Shown one piece after another: positions 37,928 to 47,073 of a stretch of 64,000 nucleotides of DNA. The notes beneath the pieces are model-generated. The model saw only the letters and a list, made by a program, of their open reading frames with translations, did no database searches and was not told the origin of the DNA. Positions within the stretch are counted from its first letter, which is position 1. The number at the start of each line of letters is the position of its first letter. The stretch is from DAOMFB01 sp963721385 (lineage in GTDB: Bacteria > Acidobacteriota > Thermoanaerobaculia > UBA5066), in contig CAVRJB010000006.1 of assembly GCA_963721385.1 (NCBI GenBank), positions 62,001 through 126,000 of the forward strand. The letters run 5' to 3'. The position numbers were made by a program, and so were the translations under genes.

Positions 37928-38529
37928 CGTCCTTCCTGAAGCCGCCGCACGAGCCGCTCGGCCTCATCCTTCGTCAGGACGCGGTAGGCCGGACGCCGTA
38001 CGGACGCATAGGTCCTGCTGTGATGGACGGCGGGGTAGCCCTTCGCCCGCATGGCCGTGTCGAGCCTCTGCCACGCGGCGCCGTTCAGCGGGCCGAGGGG
38101 TTGTGACGCAATCCGCTCCCCGAACGCGCTCCACGACTCGCGAAAGAGGCCCGGGTCCGGCTCGAGCGCCCGCGCGCTCCGGAGAAAGGCGTCCAGCAGG
38201 TCGCCGGGGCGGCCGCCCCGGTCCCTGTACGGCCGCAGATTCAGCCGCACGACCGCTCCGTCGGGCCGGAGCGGGACGACGAGGAGCTCTCCGGGAGACG
38301 TGGGGCCGAGCGAGGCCCATTCCCTCTCGAGCCACGTCCGGGCCGACTCCTCGTCGGGGACGGCATGCTCGCCGCCGTTCGCGGCCTGGAAGAGCCACTT
38401 GTAGGCGTCCTCGATCAGCGTTTCGGGGTCCGCGGCGAAAGCATCGAGGGCGAAGGGGAGAAGGGCGCGGGCAGAGAGGGCCGCGGCGAAGAGGATCCGA
38501 ACGGCCGAGAAGTCGCGGAGGCCGGGCAC
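37924..38529 (-). CDS. secreted protein of unknown function
   Basis: 201 residues from GTG 38529; an ATG at 38583 in the same frame would add 18 residues. A signal peptide (AVRILFAAALSARALLPFAL) precedes a soluble part with ETLIEDAYKWLFQAANGGEH and ESARTWLEREWASLG. Family not recognised. It overlaps the following small membrane gene by 4 bases, suggesting a shared envelope function. Confidence 0.55.
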   Translation of the reverse strand: MPGLRDFSAVRILFAAALSARALLPFALDAFAADPETLIEDAYKWLFQAANGGEHAVPDEESARTWLEREWASLGPTSPGELLVVPLRPDGAVVRLNLRPYRDRGGRPGDLLDAFLRSARALEPDPGLFRESWSAFGERIASQPLGPLNGAAWQRLDTAMRAKGYPAVHHSRTYASVRRPAYRVLTKDEAERLVRRLQEGR

Positions 38530-38667
38530 GGGCGGATTCTCGCAGGGAGGGGAGGGGCGTGCTAACGTAAACGCGGCTCTCATCGGGTTTTCCCGAGGGA
38601 GACCGGCCCGACGTCTTCCGCGACGCTCCGTCCCGACGCCTCTCACTTCCCACGAAGGAGACAGCGC

Positions 38668-39577
38668 ATGAGCACTCCCGCCGCCGCCCGCCTCCGCGTC
38701 ACTCCGTCCTCCCTCCGGGCGAAAAAGGCGCGCGGCGAGCCGGTCACGATGGTCACGGCTTACGACGTCCCGTCGGCGCTCGCGGCCGACCGGGCGAATC
38801 TCGACGCGATCCTCGTCGGCGACTCTCTCGGCATGGTCGTTCTCGGATACGTCGACACGCTCCCGCGTGACGATGGACGAGATGCTCCACCACGCCCGCG
38901 CCGTGGCCCGGACGCGACCGCGGGCCCTCCTCGTGGGCGACATGCCCTTCCTCTCGTACCAGACCTCCCTCTCGGACGCGATCCGCAACGCGGGGCGTTT
39001 CCTGGCCGACGGCGGCATGGACGCCGTGAAGCTCGAGGGGGGAGCGGAGCGCGCCGCGACCGTCCACGCCCTCGTCGACGCCGGGATCCCTGTCATGGGA
39101 CACGTCGGCCTCACGCCGCAGTCGATCCGCGCCCTCGGCGGCTACCGCGCCCAGGGGGGGACGGCGACGGCCGCCCGCGGTCTTCTCGACGATGCGCTGT
39201 CGCTCGAGGGCGCCGGCTGCTTCGCGCTCGTCCTCGAGGCCGTTCCCGACCGGGTCGCGGCTCTCATCACGAAGAGCCTCTCCATCCCGACGATCGGCAT
39301 CGGCGCGGGGTCGGGCTGCGACGGGCAGGTGCTCGTCTTCCACGACGTCGTCGGGCTCCAGGACAGCCTCGAGCCGCGCTTCGTGAAGCGCTACGCGAGC
39401 CTCCTCGAAGAGGCGCAGAGGGCCCTCGAGGCCTACCGGCGAGACGTCGCCGAACGGCGCTTCCCCGGGCCGGAACATTCCTACTCGATTCCGGACGAGG
39501 AATGGGATCGGCTCAGGCGCGATCTCGAGGTGAACCCGCCCGCGGGGCTCTCGCGGAAGGCCCCCGTCGCTTGGTGA
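38668..39577 (+). CDS. panB: 3-methyl-2-oxobutanoate hydroxymethyltransferase, frameshifted
   Basis: First step of pantothenate synthesis: ketoisovalerate to ketopantoate with 5,10-methylene-THF. ATG 38668 gives VTMVTAYDVPSALAADRAN and LVGDSLGMVVLGY, then one extra C near 38869 changes frame and VTMDEMLHHARAVAR, MPFLSYQTSLSDAIRNAGRF, VKLEGG and GHVGLTPQS follow. All metal- and substrate-binding regions are found and the restored length (~302) is normal but for a slightly long tail. The stop overlaps panE (GTGA). Confidence 0.92.
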
Positions 39578-40470
39578 CGCTCGTCGGCACCGGAGCGCTC
39601 GCGACGCTCTTTGCGGCCCGGCTCGGCGCAATCGTTCCCGTCTCGGTCCTCGGCTCGTGGGCGGAGGCGCTCGCCGCCTTTCGGGAGCGTGGCGCGACGA
39701 TCGAGACGCCGGAGGGATCGTCTTGCGCCCCTGTCGACGCGACGTCCGATCCGGCCGACTGCCGCGGCGCGCGGCTGGCTCTGGTCCTCGTCAAGGCCGG
39801 CGCGACCGCGAGAGCGGCCGCGATGATCCGGTCGTTCCTCGCGCCGGACGGCGTCGCCGTGACGCTGCAGAACGGCCTGGGGAACTCCGAGACGCTCGCG
39901 GCGGCGCTGGGCCCGGAGCGGGTGGTGACGGGAACGGCGGAGGTCGGCGCGACGCTCGTGTCGCCGGGGCGCGCCCGCTCGGGTGGCGGGAGGCGGATCC
40001 GTCTTGCTGCTCATCCGAAGGTCGCGGAGGTCGAGGCCCTTCTCTCGCGGGCGGGCTTCGAGGTCTCGATCGATCCGGACGCGGCGAGTCTCGTCTGGGA
40101 GAAGCTCTCCGTGACGGCGCCGCTCCTGCCGCTGACGGCGCTCCTCGGCGTCCCCAACGGTGAGATCCTCCGTCGCCCGTCCGCCGCGGAGCTTCTCGAC
40201 GCGGCGGCGCGGGAGGTCGTCGCGACGGCGGCCGCGGCCGGGATCGAGCTTCCGGCCGGCGATCCCGGGGAGGCGGTGCGGCGCGTGGCCAGGGCGACGG
40301 CCGGGAACATCTCGTCGATGCTGCAGGACGTCCGGCGCGGGGCGCCGACCGAGGTCGACGCGATCAACGGTGCGGTCGTCGCGGCGGCCCGGCGGCTCGG
40401 CGTTCCCGTGCCGGTGAACGAGACGCTCTGGCTCGCGGTCCGAGCGCTCGCCGAGAGGGGGGCGGCGTGA
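39574..40470 (+). CDS. panE: 2-dehydropantoate 2-reductase
   Basis: 298 residues from GTG 39574. N-terminal nucleotide motif VGTGALATLFAARLGA, LVKAGATARAA (the conserved Lys region), TLQNGLGN, and the C-terminal helical domain with WEKLSVTAPLLPLTAL and SSMLQDVRRGAPTEVDAING, a characteristic PanE signature. It reduces ketopantoate to pantoate with NADPH. Overlaps panB before it and panC after it by 4 bases each. Confidence 0.92.
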   Translation: MTLVGTGALATLFAARLGAIVPVSVLGSWAEALAAFRERGATIETPEGSSCAPVDATSDPADCRGARLALVLVKAGATARAAAMIRSFLAPDGVAVTLQNGLGNSETLAAALGPERVVTGTAEVGATLVSPGRARSGGGRRIRLAAHPKVAEVEALLSRAGFEVSIDPDAASLVWEKLSVTAPLLPLTALLGVPNGEILRRPSAAELLDAAAREVVATAAAAGIELPAGDPGEAVRRVARATAGNISSMLQDVRRGAPTEVDAINGAVVAAARRLGVPVPVNETLWLAVRALAERGAA

Positions 40471-41315
40471 GGGTCGTCGCGGATCCTCACGAGGCCCGGC
40501 GCGTCCGGCGGGGGCTCAAGGGCTCCGTCGGCCTGGTCCCGACGATGGGGGCGCTGCACGATGGGCATCTGTCGCTCGTCCGGCGGGCGCGCGCCGAAAA
40601 CGACTCCGCCGTGGCCACCATTTTCGTCAACCCGGCGCAGTTCGGCGCGGGGGAGGATCTGGCGACCTACCCGCGGAACCTCGCGGGAGATCTCGCGCTG
40701 CTGGAAGCCGAAGGCGTCGACCTCGTCTTCGTGCCGGAGGCGGCGTCCGTCTATCCGCCCGGCTTCCAGACATGGGTCGTCCCGGGGCCGCTCGCCGAGC
40801 CGCTCGAGGGAGCACGCCGCCCGGGGCACTTTCGCGGCGTCCTGACCGTCGTCGCGAAGCTCTTTCATCTGATCGAGCCGGACCGCGCCTACTTCGGCCA
40901 GAAGGACGCTCAGCAGGCGATCCTCGTCCGGCGGATGGCGGCGGACCTGGACGTCTCCGTCGGGATCGTCGTCTGCCCGATCGTGCGCGAGCGGGACGGC
41001 CTTGCCCTGAGCAGCCGGAATGTCTACCTGAAGCCGGACGAGCGACGGGCGGCGCCAGTCCTCTCCCGGTCTCTTCGAGCGGTCGCGGAGGCGTGGGGCG
41101 CCGGCGAACGCCGCGGCGACCGGCTTCGCGAGGCCGCGCGCGCGGTTCTCGCCACCGAGCCGCTCGCGGTCCTCGACTATGTCTCGGTGGCCGATCCGGG
41201 AACGCTGGCCGAGATCGAGACGGCGACCGGGCGCGCGCTCGTTTCGATGGCGGTCCGGTTCGAAAAGACGCGGCTTCTCGACAACGTCCTCCTCCCCGAG
41301 GGGAGCGAGCTCTGA
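40467..41315 (+). CDS. panC: pantothenate synthetase
   Basis: 282 residues, the usual length. It joins pantoate and beta-alanine using ATP. The active-site motifs are complete: VPTMGALHDGHLSLVRRAR, FVNPAQFGAGEDLATYPR, KLFHLIEPDRAYFGQKDAQQ (20 residues) and LSSRNVYL (KMSKS-like loop). Starts in a 4-base overlap with panE and is followed 13 bases later by coaX. Confidence 0.95.
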   Translation: MRVVADPHEARRVRRGLKGSVGLVPTMGALHDGHLSLVRRARAENDSAVATIFVNPAQFGAGEDLATYPRNLAGDLALLEAEGVDLVFVPEAASVYPPGFQTWVVPGPLAEPLEGARRPGHFRGVLTVVAKLFHLIEPDRAYFGQKDAQQAILVRRMAADLDVSVGIVVCPIVRERDGLALSSRNVYLKPDERRAAPVLSRSLRAVAEAWGAGERRGDRLREAARAVLATEPLAVLDYVSVADPGTLAEIETATGRALVSMAVRFEKTRLLDNVLLPEGSEL

Positions 41316-41328
41316 AGCGGAGGAACCG

Positions 41329-42093
41329 ATGCTTCTCGCGGTCGACATCGGCAACACGACGATCACGCTCGGTCTTTACGACGGGGAGACCCCGGGGCCC
41401 CGGTGGCGGCTCGAGACGGTCCGCTCACGCCTTCCGGACGAGTACGGCCTGATGCTCCTCGCGCTTCTCGCGAACGCGGGCCTTTCGAAGAGAAGCCTCT
41501 CGGCGGCCGTCCTCGCCTCCGTCGTCCCGCCCCTGACGGGGACCTGGGTCGAAGTCTTCCGGCGGTGGCTCGGCGTCGAGCCGCTCGTGGTCGAAACGGG
41601 CGTGAAGACGGGCGTTCGGGTCCTCTACGACGACCCGAAGCAGGTCGGCGCCGACCGGATCGTGAACGCCGCGGCCGTCAAGGCGCTCTGGGGCGGTCCG
41701 GCCTGCATCGTCGACTTCGGAACCGGGACGACCTTCGACGCGCTCTCCGCTCGGGGCGAATACCTGGGAGGGGCGATCGCGCCAGGGATCGGCATCGGCG
41801 CGGAAGCCCTTCACGCGCGGGCGGCCAAGCTCCCGCGGGTCGATCTGGTCCGCCCTCCTTTCGCCATCGGGCGGAACACCGAGCATGCGCTGCAGTCGGG
41901 GCTCGTCTTCGGCTACGTCGGCCTCGTGGAGGGAATGGTCGCGCGGTTTCGCGCCGAGCTCGGCCCGGAGACCAAGGTGATCGCGACGGGGGGCTACGGA
42001 GAGCTGATCGCCCGGGAGACGCAGGTCCTCGGAATCGTCGCTCCGTGGCTGACGCTCGACGGCCTCCGGATCATCCACGCCCTGAACGTCTGA
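41329..42093 (+). CDS. coaX: type III pantothenate kinase
   Basis: 254 residues from ATG 41329, preceded by GGAGGAA. ASKHA-fold phosphate motif DIGNTTITLGLYDG, GADRIVNAAAVKA, adenosine motif VDFGTGTTFDALS and GAIAPGIGIGAEAL identify CoaX, which phosphorylates pantothenate and needs a monovalent cation. It continues the pathway from panC, so panB-panE-panC-coaX form an operon. Confidence 0.95.
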   Translation: MLLAVDIGNTTITLGLYDGETPGPRWRLETVRSRLPDEYGLMLLALLANAGLSKRSLSAAVLASVVPPLTGTWVEVFRRWLGVEPLVVETGVKTGVRVLYDDPKQVGADRIVNAAAVKALWGGPACIVDFGTGTTFDALSARGEYLGGAIAPGIGIGAEALHARAAKLPRVDLVRPPFAIGRNTEHALQSGLVFGYVGLVEGMVARFRAELGPETKVIATGGYGELIARETQVLGIVAPWLTLDGLRIIHALNV

Positions 42094-42131
42094 CGCGAGC
42101 GCCGCGTCCGGCTCTCCTCCATGGGCGTTTT

Positions 42132-42149
42132 CTTCACATCGTCTTAATG
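42132..42149 (+). promoter_or_regulatory. candidate Pho box upstream of the 108-residue gene
   Basis: CTTCACA, TCGT, CTTAATG: two heptamers spaced 11 bp apart, the architecture of a PhoB binding unit. It lies 100-117 bases upstream of the ATG at 42249. A similar pair lies upstream of the porin at 54751 and a triplet upstream of pstS. Not proven. Confidence 0.45.
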
Positions 42150-42248
42150 AGTGCGGGATAGACAGGTCTGGAGGCTGACGACCATGGGAAGGATGTCGAC
42201 ACCTGCGCACCGGGCAACGCGTCCGGCGGTTCCATAAGGAGCTCGAGC

Positions 42249-42575
42249 ATGCGATCAGGGGAAAGTTACCCGGATAGCCCGAAGAAGCTGACCCTGCTGC
42301 CGCTGAATCCCGCCATGGAGGCTGTGCTGAAAGATCTTGGTCGGGCCGTCGAACCCATGTTCCAGGCTGACGAGCCCGAGGTCAGCAGAGCCGCGAGGAG
42401 TGTCTTCCGGCGCCTCCTGCCCGACGTCACGAAAACCCCGCAGCTCTTGGGCGAGGTACCGCGGTTCGTTGCGTCGCTTCTCTACTCACTCGACCACCTT
42501 TCTCCCAAGTACGATGTTCAGCGAAAGCCGATCGCAGCCGCCTGGAAAGAGGTCGAAAGAGTCGCCCGGATCTAG
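42249..42575 (+). CDS. hypothetical protein, 108 residues
   Basis: ATG 42249 has AAGGAG at 42236-42241. The protein is soluble, with no signal peptide and no cysteine; it is helical and charged (MEAVLKDLGRAVEPMF, EVSRAARSVFRRLLPD, VPRFVASLLYSLDHL). I do not recognise a family. It sits between coaX and the convergent coaBC gene, with a 155-base leader holding a candidate Pho box, so it may be a phosphate-starvation protein. Codon use is like its neighbours but slightly less G/C-biased at its start. Confidence 0.65.
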   Translation: MRSGESYPDSPKKLTLLPLNPAMEAVLKDLGRAVEPMFQADEPEVSRAARSVFRRLLPDVTKTPQLLGEVPRFVASLLYSLDHLSPKYDVQRKPIAAAWKEVERVARI

Positions 42576-42619
42576 CCGCCTGCGGTCTGCGATCGGGTCG
42601 AGCGCCTGGCGACGACGGT

Positions 42620-43840
42620 TTACCCCTTCTTCCCGCCGAGAATCCGGACGACCCGGTCCATGACAGCCGCGGCGACGTCCTCCTTCGACATCAGGGGGAG
42701 CCTCTCTTCGCTCCCGTCGGCGCCGATCAGGATGACGCGGTTCGTCTCCTCCCCGAAGGCGGCGCCAGGCGCCGTCACGTCGTTCGCGACGACGAGGTCC
42801 AGCCCCTTGGCCGCGAGCTTCCGGCGGGCCTCGGCCGCGGGGTCGCCGGTCTCGGCCGCAAAGCCGACGAGGACGCGCGGCCGCTTCGTCTTCCGGCGGC
42901 GGGCGCTCACCGCGGCCAGGATGTCGGCGGTCGCGGCCAGCTTCAGCGTGAGCCGCTCCTTCGTTCCCTTTTTCAGTTTCTCGTCCGCGGGGCGCTCGGG
43001 GGCGAAGTCGGCGACGGCGGCGGTCATCACGAGAGCGTCGGCCTTCGCGGCGGCGAGGAGGACTGCGGCGTGCATCTCGGCCGCGGTCGCGACGTCGACC
43101 CGCTCGGCTCCGGCCGGGGTCCGGAGGCCCGTCGGGCCGGCGACGAGAACGACGCGCCCCCCGCGGTCGAGCGCCGCCCGCGCGATCGCGAAACCCTGCC
43201 GTCCCGAAGAACGGTTTCCAACGAACCGGACGGGGTCGATCGGTTCCTGGGTGGGGCCGGCCGTCACGACGACAGTCCTTCCCGCGAGCGGGCCGTTCGC
43301 GCCGAGGACCGTCCTCAGGCGGTCGACGATCTCCTCCGGCTCGGCGAGGCGCCCCGGGCCCGCTAGCCCGCTCGCCATCCGTCCTTCGGCGGGTCCGATG
43401 AAGAGCGCTCCCCGCGCGCGGAGCGTCTCGACGTTCGCCCGCGTGGCGGGGTGCTCCCACATTCCGGCGTCCATGGCCGGGCAAAGGACGAGCGGTCCGC
43501 GCAGTGCGAGGGCGGTGACGGTCAGGAGGTCGTCGGCGAGGCCGTGGGCCAGCTTCGCCAGGACGTCGGCCGTGGCCGGGGCGACCACGAGGAGGTCGGC
43601 GCCGTGGCCGAGGCCGACGTGGAGGACGTGGGCCTCTTCGCTCCAGAGGTCGGCATGCGCCGGGCGTCCCGTGACCGAGCGAAAGGTGAGCGGGGAGACG
43701 AAGCGCGCCGCGGCAGCCGTCAGGACCGCGTCCACGAGCGCGCCCTGCTGCGTCAGCCGGCTCGCGAGGTCGGCCGCCTTGTAGGCGGCGATGGAGCCGG
43801 TGACCCCGAGGACGATCCGCCGGCCGGAGAGGGAAGACAT
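42620..43840 (-). CDS. coaBC: bifunctional phosphopantothenoylcysteine decarboxylase/ligase
   Basis: 406 residues from ATG 43840. CoaC part: GVTGSIAAYKAADLASRL, LHVGLGHGADLLVVAPATAD and LCPAMDAGMW, where most CoaC proteins have PAMN. CoaB part: GPTQEPIDPVRFVGNRSSG, VVANDVTAPGAAFG and the Lys-rich KLKKGTKERLTL. It makes 4'-phosphopantetheine from phosphopantothenate and cysteine. Its convergence on the pan/coaX operon groups most of CoA synthesis in one region; 31 bases separate it from phoU on the same strand. Confidence 0.94.
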   Translation of the reverse strand: MSSLSGRRIVLGVTGSIAAYKAADLASRLTQQGALVDAVLTAAAARFVSPLTFRSVTGRPAHADLWSEEAHVLHVGLGHGADLLVVAPATADVLAKLAHGLADDLLTVTALALRGPLVLCPAMDAGMWEHPATRANVETLRARGALFIGPAEGRMASGLAGPGRLAEPEEIVDRLRTVLGANGPLAGRTVVVTAGPTQEPIDPVRFVGNRSSGRQGFAIARAALDRGGRVVLVAGPTGLRTPAGAERVDVATAAEMHAAVLLAAAKADALVMTAAVADFAPERPADEKLKKGTKERLTLKLAATADILAAVSARRRKTKRPRVLVGFAAETGDPAAEARRKLAAKGLDLVVANDVTAPGAAFGEETNRVILIGADGSEERLPLMSKEDVAAAVMDRVVRILGGKKG

Positions 43841-43871
43841 CGCCCCTCCTTTGTAACACGGCGGGGAAGCG

Positions 43872-44555
43872 TCAGGAGGAGGCGGCCCCCGGCGCGGACC
43901 CCTTGTGGCCGTGCTTGATGTTCTCTCCCTCGGCGATGAAGATCGTCTCCTCGGCGATGTTCGTCGAGAGGTCGCCGACCCTCTCGAGGTTCTTCGAGAT
44001 GCCCATGATCTCGATGCAGCTCGAGATGAGAGCCGGGTTCTCGGCCATGTAGGTCAGGAGCTCGCGGATCAGCGACTTGTTCTTCTCGTCGAGGAGGTCG
44101 TCGCGGCGGCAAACCTCGAGAGCCAGCCCGGAGTCCCTCCTCACGAAGGCGTCGAGCGAGTCGCGCAGCATCCCCTGCGCGATCTCGGCCATGTACGGGA
44201 TGTCGATCCAGGGCTTGAACGGCCGGACGTGCGACATTCGCTCGGCGGCCTCCGCGATGTTGACGGCGTGGTCGCCGATCCGCTCGAGGTCGGAGTTGAT
44301 CTTGAGCCCGGCCACGAGCAGGCGGAGGTCGCTCGCGACCGGCTGCTGCGTCGCGAGGAGGTGGATCGAGTCCTCCTCGTTTTTCACCTCGAGCTCGTCG
44401 ATCGTCCTGTCGTCCTCGATGACGCGCCGCGCCTTCGTGGCGTCGGCCTCGACGAGAGCCTCGATGGCGAGGCGGATCTGGTTCTCCACCTCGGCGCCCA
44501 TCCCGATCAGCTGGCGGCGCAGGCTTTCGAGGAGCTCGGAAAAGTGCTCTTTCAT
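43872..44555 (-). CDS. phoU: phosphate signalling regulator PhoU
   Basis: 227 residues with two repeats of the PhoU three-helix bundle. Typical motifs are ALVEADATKARRVIEDD, LLATQQPVASDLRLLVAGLK (20) and ISKNLERVGDLSTNIAEE. PhoU represses the Pho response by linking Pst to PhoR when phosphate is plentiful. ATG 44555 overlaps the phoR stop, and it is the last gene of the pst-pho operon. Confidence 0.95.
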   Translation of the reverse strand: MKEHFSELLESLRRQLIGMGAEVENQIRLAIEALVEADATKARRVIEDDRTIDELEVKNEEDSIHLLATQQPVASDLRLLVAGLKINSDLERIGDHAVNIAEAAERMSHVRPFKPWIDIPYMAEIAQGMLRDSLDAFVRRDSGLALEVCRRDDLLDEKNKSLIRELLTYMAENPALISSCIEIMGISKNLERVGDLSTNIAEETIFIAEGENIKHGHKGSAPGAASS

Positions 44556-46372
44556 GTCGTCTCCAGGATGGCCGCCCTTTGCGGCGTCGGCGCGGGGAGG
44601 GTCACGCTGAAGCGGCTCCCCTTGCCCAGCTCCGAGTCTACGGCGATCGACCCGTGGTGAAGGATGAGGAGGTGCTTGACGATGGCGAGGCCCAGGCCCG
44701 TTCCGGGAATGGACTTCGCCCGCGAGGGGTCGACCCGGTAGAAGCGCTGGAAGATGTTTCCCAGCTCGTTCCGCGGGATGCCGATGCCGCGGTCGACGAC
44801 GTGGACGACGGCGCGGGGCGGCTCGCCCGCAGCCGCCGCGAGCGATTCCGCGAGAACGTCCACCCGGGCACGGGCCGGCGAGAACTTCACCGCGTTGTCG
44901 ATCAGGTTCCGGAAGACCTGCGCGAGGCGCCGCCGGTCGCCCCAGACCTCGAGCCCTTCGGGCGCCTCGACCACCACGGTCACGCTTCTTGCTGCCGCGA
45001 AGGCCGCGAGGTCGTTGACGACGCCCGCGAGGAGGGCCCTGACCGGAATCTCCTCGGCGGCGAGGGTTACCGCTCCAGACTCGATCTGCGAAAGGTCGGT
45101 CAGGTCGGAGACGAGGTCCTGGAGCTGGGCCGACTGACGCTTGAGGATGTCGAGCAGCCGGGCGATGTCGGGGGGGAGCGACTCTTCGACAGCCAGCGTC
45201 TCGACGGCCGCCCGGATCGCCGCGACCGGCGTCCGCAGTTCGTGGGAGACGTCCGAGACGAACCGGCGCCGCATCGACTCGGTCTTCTCGTGCTCGGTCA
45301 CGTCCCGGACGACGCCGACCGCGGCCGGCTCGCCGCTCTTCACGACGTGGGGGAGTGCCCGGACCGTCACCTCGAGGACACGCTCGGGCAGGGTGTCGAA
45401 GGCGACGCGGAGGGTCTCGCTCGCGTGGGGTACGCCGGTCGCCGCTGCGCTTCCGGCCTCGAAGAGCTTCAGGATGGCCGGTTCCCGGACGAGGTCGACC
45501 AGCGCCCGGCGCGGGACGCCGGCAGGCGCCCGGAAGAAGGCGAGCGCCGCGGGGTTGGCGTCGAGGAGGTCGAGCGCCTCGTCGACGACGATCAGGCCGA
45601 CCGGAACCTGCTCGAAGACGGTCCGGGCGAGGAGGCGGGCCTTCTCGCTTCCGGCCCGCTCGGTGGCGACGAGCCGCGCGAAACGGGCCAGGGCGCCGAA
45701 GACCTCCTGGCTTTCCTCGGAGGCCGCCGAAAGAAGGACGGGCGGCCTTCCCTCCGCGGCTTCTGCGATTCCGTGCCTCACTCGCCGGAACTCGCTCCGC
45801 TGGCGGCGCCGGACCGCGAGGAAGAGAAAGGCGACGAGGAGGCCGGCGCCGAGCGAGACACGGACGAGGGTCTGCCGGAACGGCGCCTCCTGGGCGTCGA
45901 GGACCATCTGGCTGATCGCGAGCCTGACGAAGCCGGTCGGCACGCTCTCGGTTCCGAGGCGTCGCGCCACGTAGACGAACGGGATGTCCACGGTCGCCGA
46001 GCTGCGCCGGTCGAACCCGACGCCGGCTCGCCGCGCCTCGACGATTTCGGGACGGGCGCCGTGGTTCTCCATCGACGGCACCTTGTCCGGCGTCACGTCG
46101 CTGTCGGCGAGAACGGTTCCGTCGGAGGCGATGAGCGTGACCCGCGCCGCGGTCTGGCGGGCGACGGCGCGGACCTTCTCGTGGGGAAGGGCGCCGGGGA
46201 GGAAGTCGGTCGCGAACTCGACGGAGAGGTGGGCGAGCCGTTCCTCCAGATCGCGGCGCGTCCGCTCGGCGGCGGCGCCGTCGAGGACCCGGCCGAGGAC
46301 GGCCGCGAAGAGACCGCCCAGGACCAGCCCGGCGAGAACCGGTACGACGGACCGCTTGAGGGCTCTGATCAT
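44552..46372 (-). CDS. phoR: phosphate sensor histidine kinase PhoR
   Basis: 606 residues from ATG 46372. One membrane helix at the N-terminus (VVPVLAGLVLGGLFAAVLG) and one near residue 190 enclose a ~160-residue sensor part. Then a PAS-like domain (VPVGLIVVDEALDLLDANPA), HisKA with VSDVSHELRTPVAAIRAA, and a HATPase with FRNLIDNAVKFSP, VDRGIGIP and GTGLGLAIVKHL. The large periplasmic domain is unlike E. coli PhoR but usual in many other phyla. Overlaps phoB and phoU. Intact. Confidence 0.93.
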   Translation of the reverse strand: MIRALKRSVVPVLAGLVLGGLFAAVLGRVLDGAAAERTRRDLEERLAHLSVEFATDFLPGALPHEKVRAVARQTAARVTLIASDGTVLADSDVTPDKVPSMENHGARPEIVEARRAGVGFDRRSSATVDIPFVYVARRLGTESVPTGFVRLAISQMVLDAQEAPFRQTLVRVSLGAGLLVAFLFLAVRRRQRSEFRRVRHGIAEAAEGRPPVLLSAASEESQEVFGALARFARLVATERAGSEKARLLARTVFEQVPVGLIVVDEALDLLDANPAALAFFRAPAGVPRRALVDLVREPAILKLFEAGSAAATGVPHASETLRVAFDTLPERVLEVTVRALPHVVKSGEPAAVGVVRDVTEHEKTESMRRRFVSDVSHELRTPVAAIRAAVETLAVEESLPPDIARLLDILKRQSAQLQDLVSDLTDLSQIESGAVTLAAEEIPVRALLAGVVNDLAAFAAARSVTVVVEAPEGLEVWGDRRRLAQVFRNLIDNAVKFSPARARVDVLAESLAAAAGEPPRAVVHVVDRGIGIPRNELGNIFQRFYRVDPSRAKSIPGTGLGLAIVKHLLILHHGSIAVDSELGKGSRFSVTLPAPTPQRAAILETT

Positions 46373-47073
46373 TTCGCGAACTTGTACCCGACCCCGACGA
46401 CGGTCTCGATCATCTCCTCGCCGATCTTCTTCCGAAGCGAGCGGATGTGGACGTCGACGGTCCGGGTCTCGATGTCGGCGGCGTAGTCCCAGAGCCGGGA
46501 GAGGATCGTCTCGCGACTCACGACACGCCCCCCGCTCCGGATGAGAAGCCAGAGGAGGTCGAACTCCTTCTTCGTGAGGTGGACGGGCTCGCCGTCGCGG
46601 AGGACGAGGTGGCGCGCCCGGTCGACCCGGAGCCGTCCGCTCTCGAAGACGTCCTCCGACGCCTCCCCGGAGCCCGCCCGGCGGAGCTGCGCGGCGACGC
46701 GGGCGAGGAGCTCCTTCATCGAGAACGGCTTCGTGACGTAGTCGTCGGCCCCCAGCTCGAATCCCGAGGAGCTTGTCGCGCTCCTCGACGCGCGCCGTCA
46801 GCATCAGGATCGGGATCTTTCGCGTCTCCTCGCCTTTGCGGAGCTCGCGGCAGATGGTGAGGCCGTCCACGTCCGGGAGGTTCAGGTCGAGGAGGACGAG
46901 GTCGGGAGGGCGCTCGAGCAGAGCGTCGAGCGCGACGAGGCCGCCGGCAGTACCGCTCGACCTCGTACCGGCCGTCCTTCTTCAGGTTGTAGGTCAGCGT
47001 GAAGGCGAGGTCGTCGTCGTCCTCGACGACGGCGATGGGCCGCGGGCGGGGCGCGCGAGGCCTTCGCGGTCAT
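46369..47073 (-). CDS. phoB: response regulator PhoB, three frameshifts
   Basis: ATG 47073. The receiver domain reads in pieces: PIAVVEDDDDLAFTLTYNLK (20), LVLLDLNLPDVDGLTICREL (20) with the phospho-Asp, ILMLTARVEERDKLLG and GADDYVTKPFSMKELLARV with the conserved Lys. The OmpR-type DNA-binding domain (FDLLWLLIRSGGRVVSRETI, TVDVHIRSLRKKIG, VGVGYKF) is in one frame. Frame changes occur near 47050, 46945 and 46770, each by one base. About 233 residues restored, normal for PhoB. It should bind the Pho boxes described here. Confidence 0.88.
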
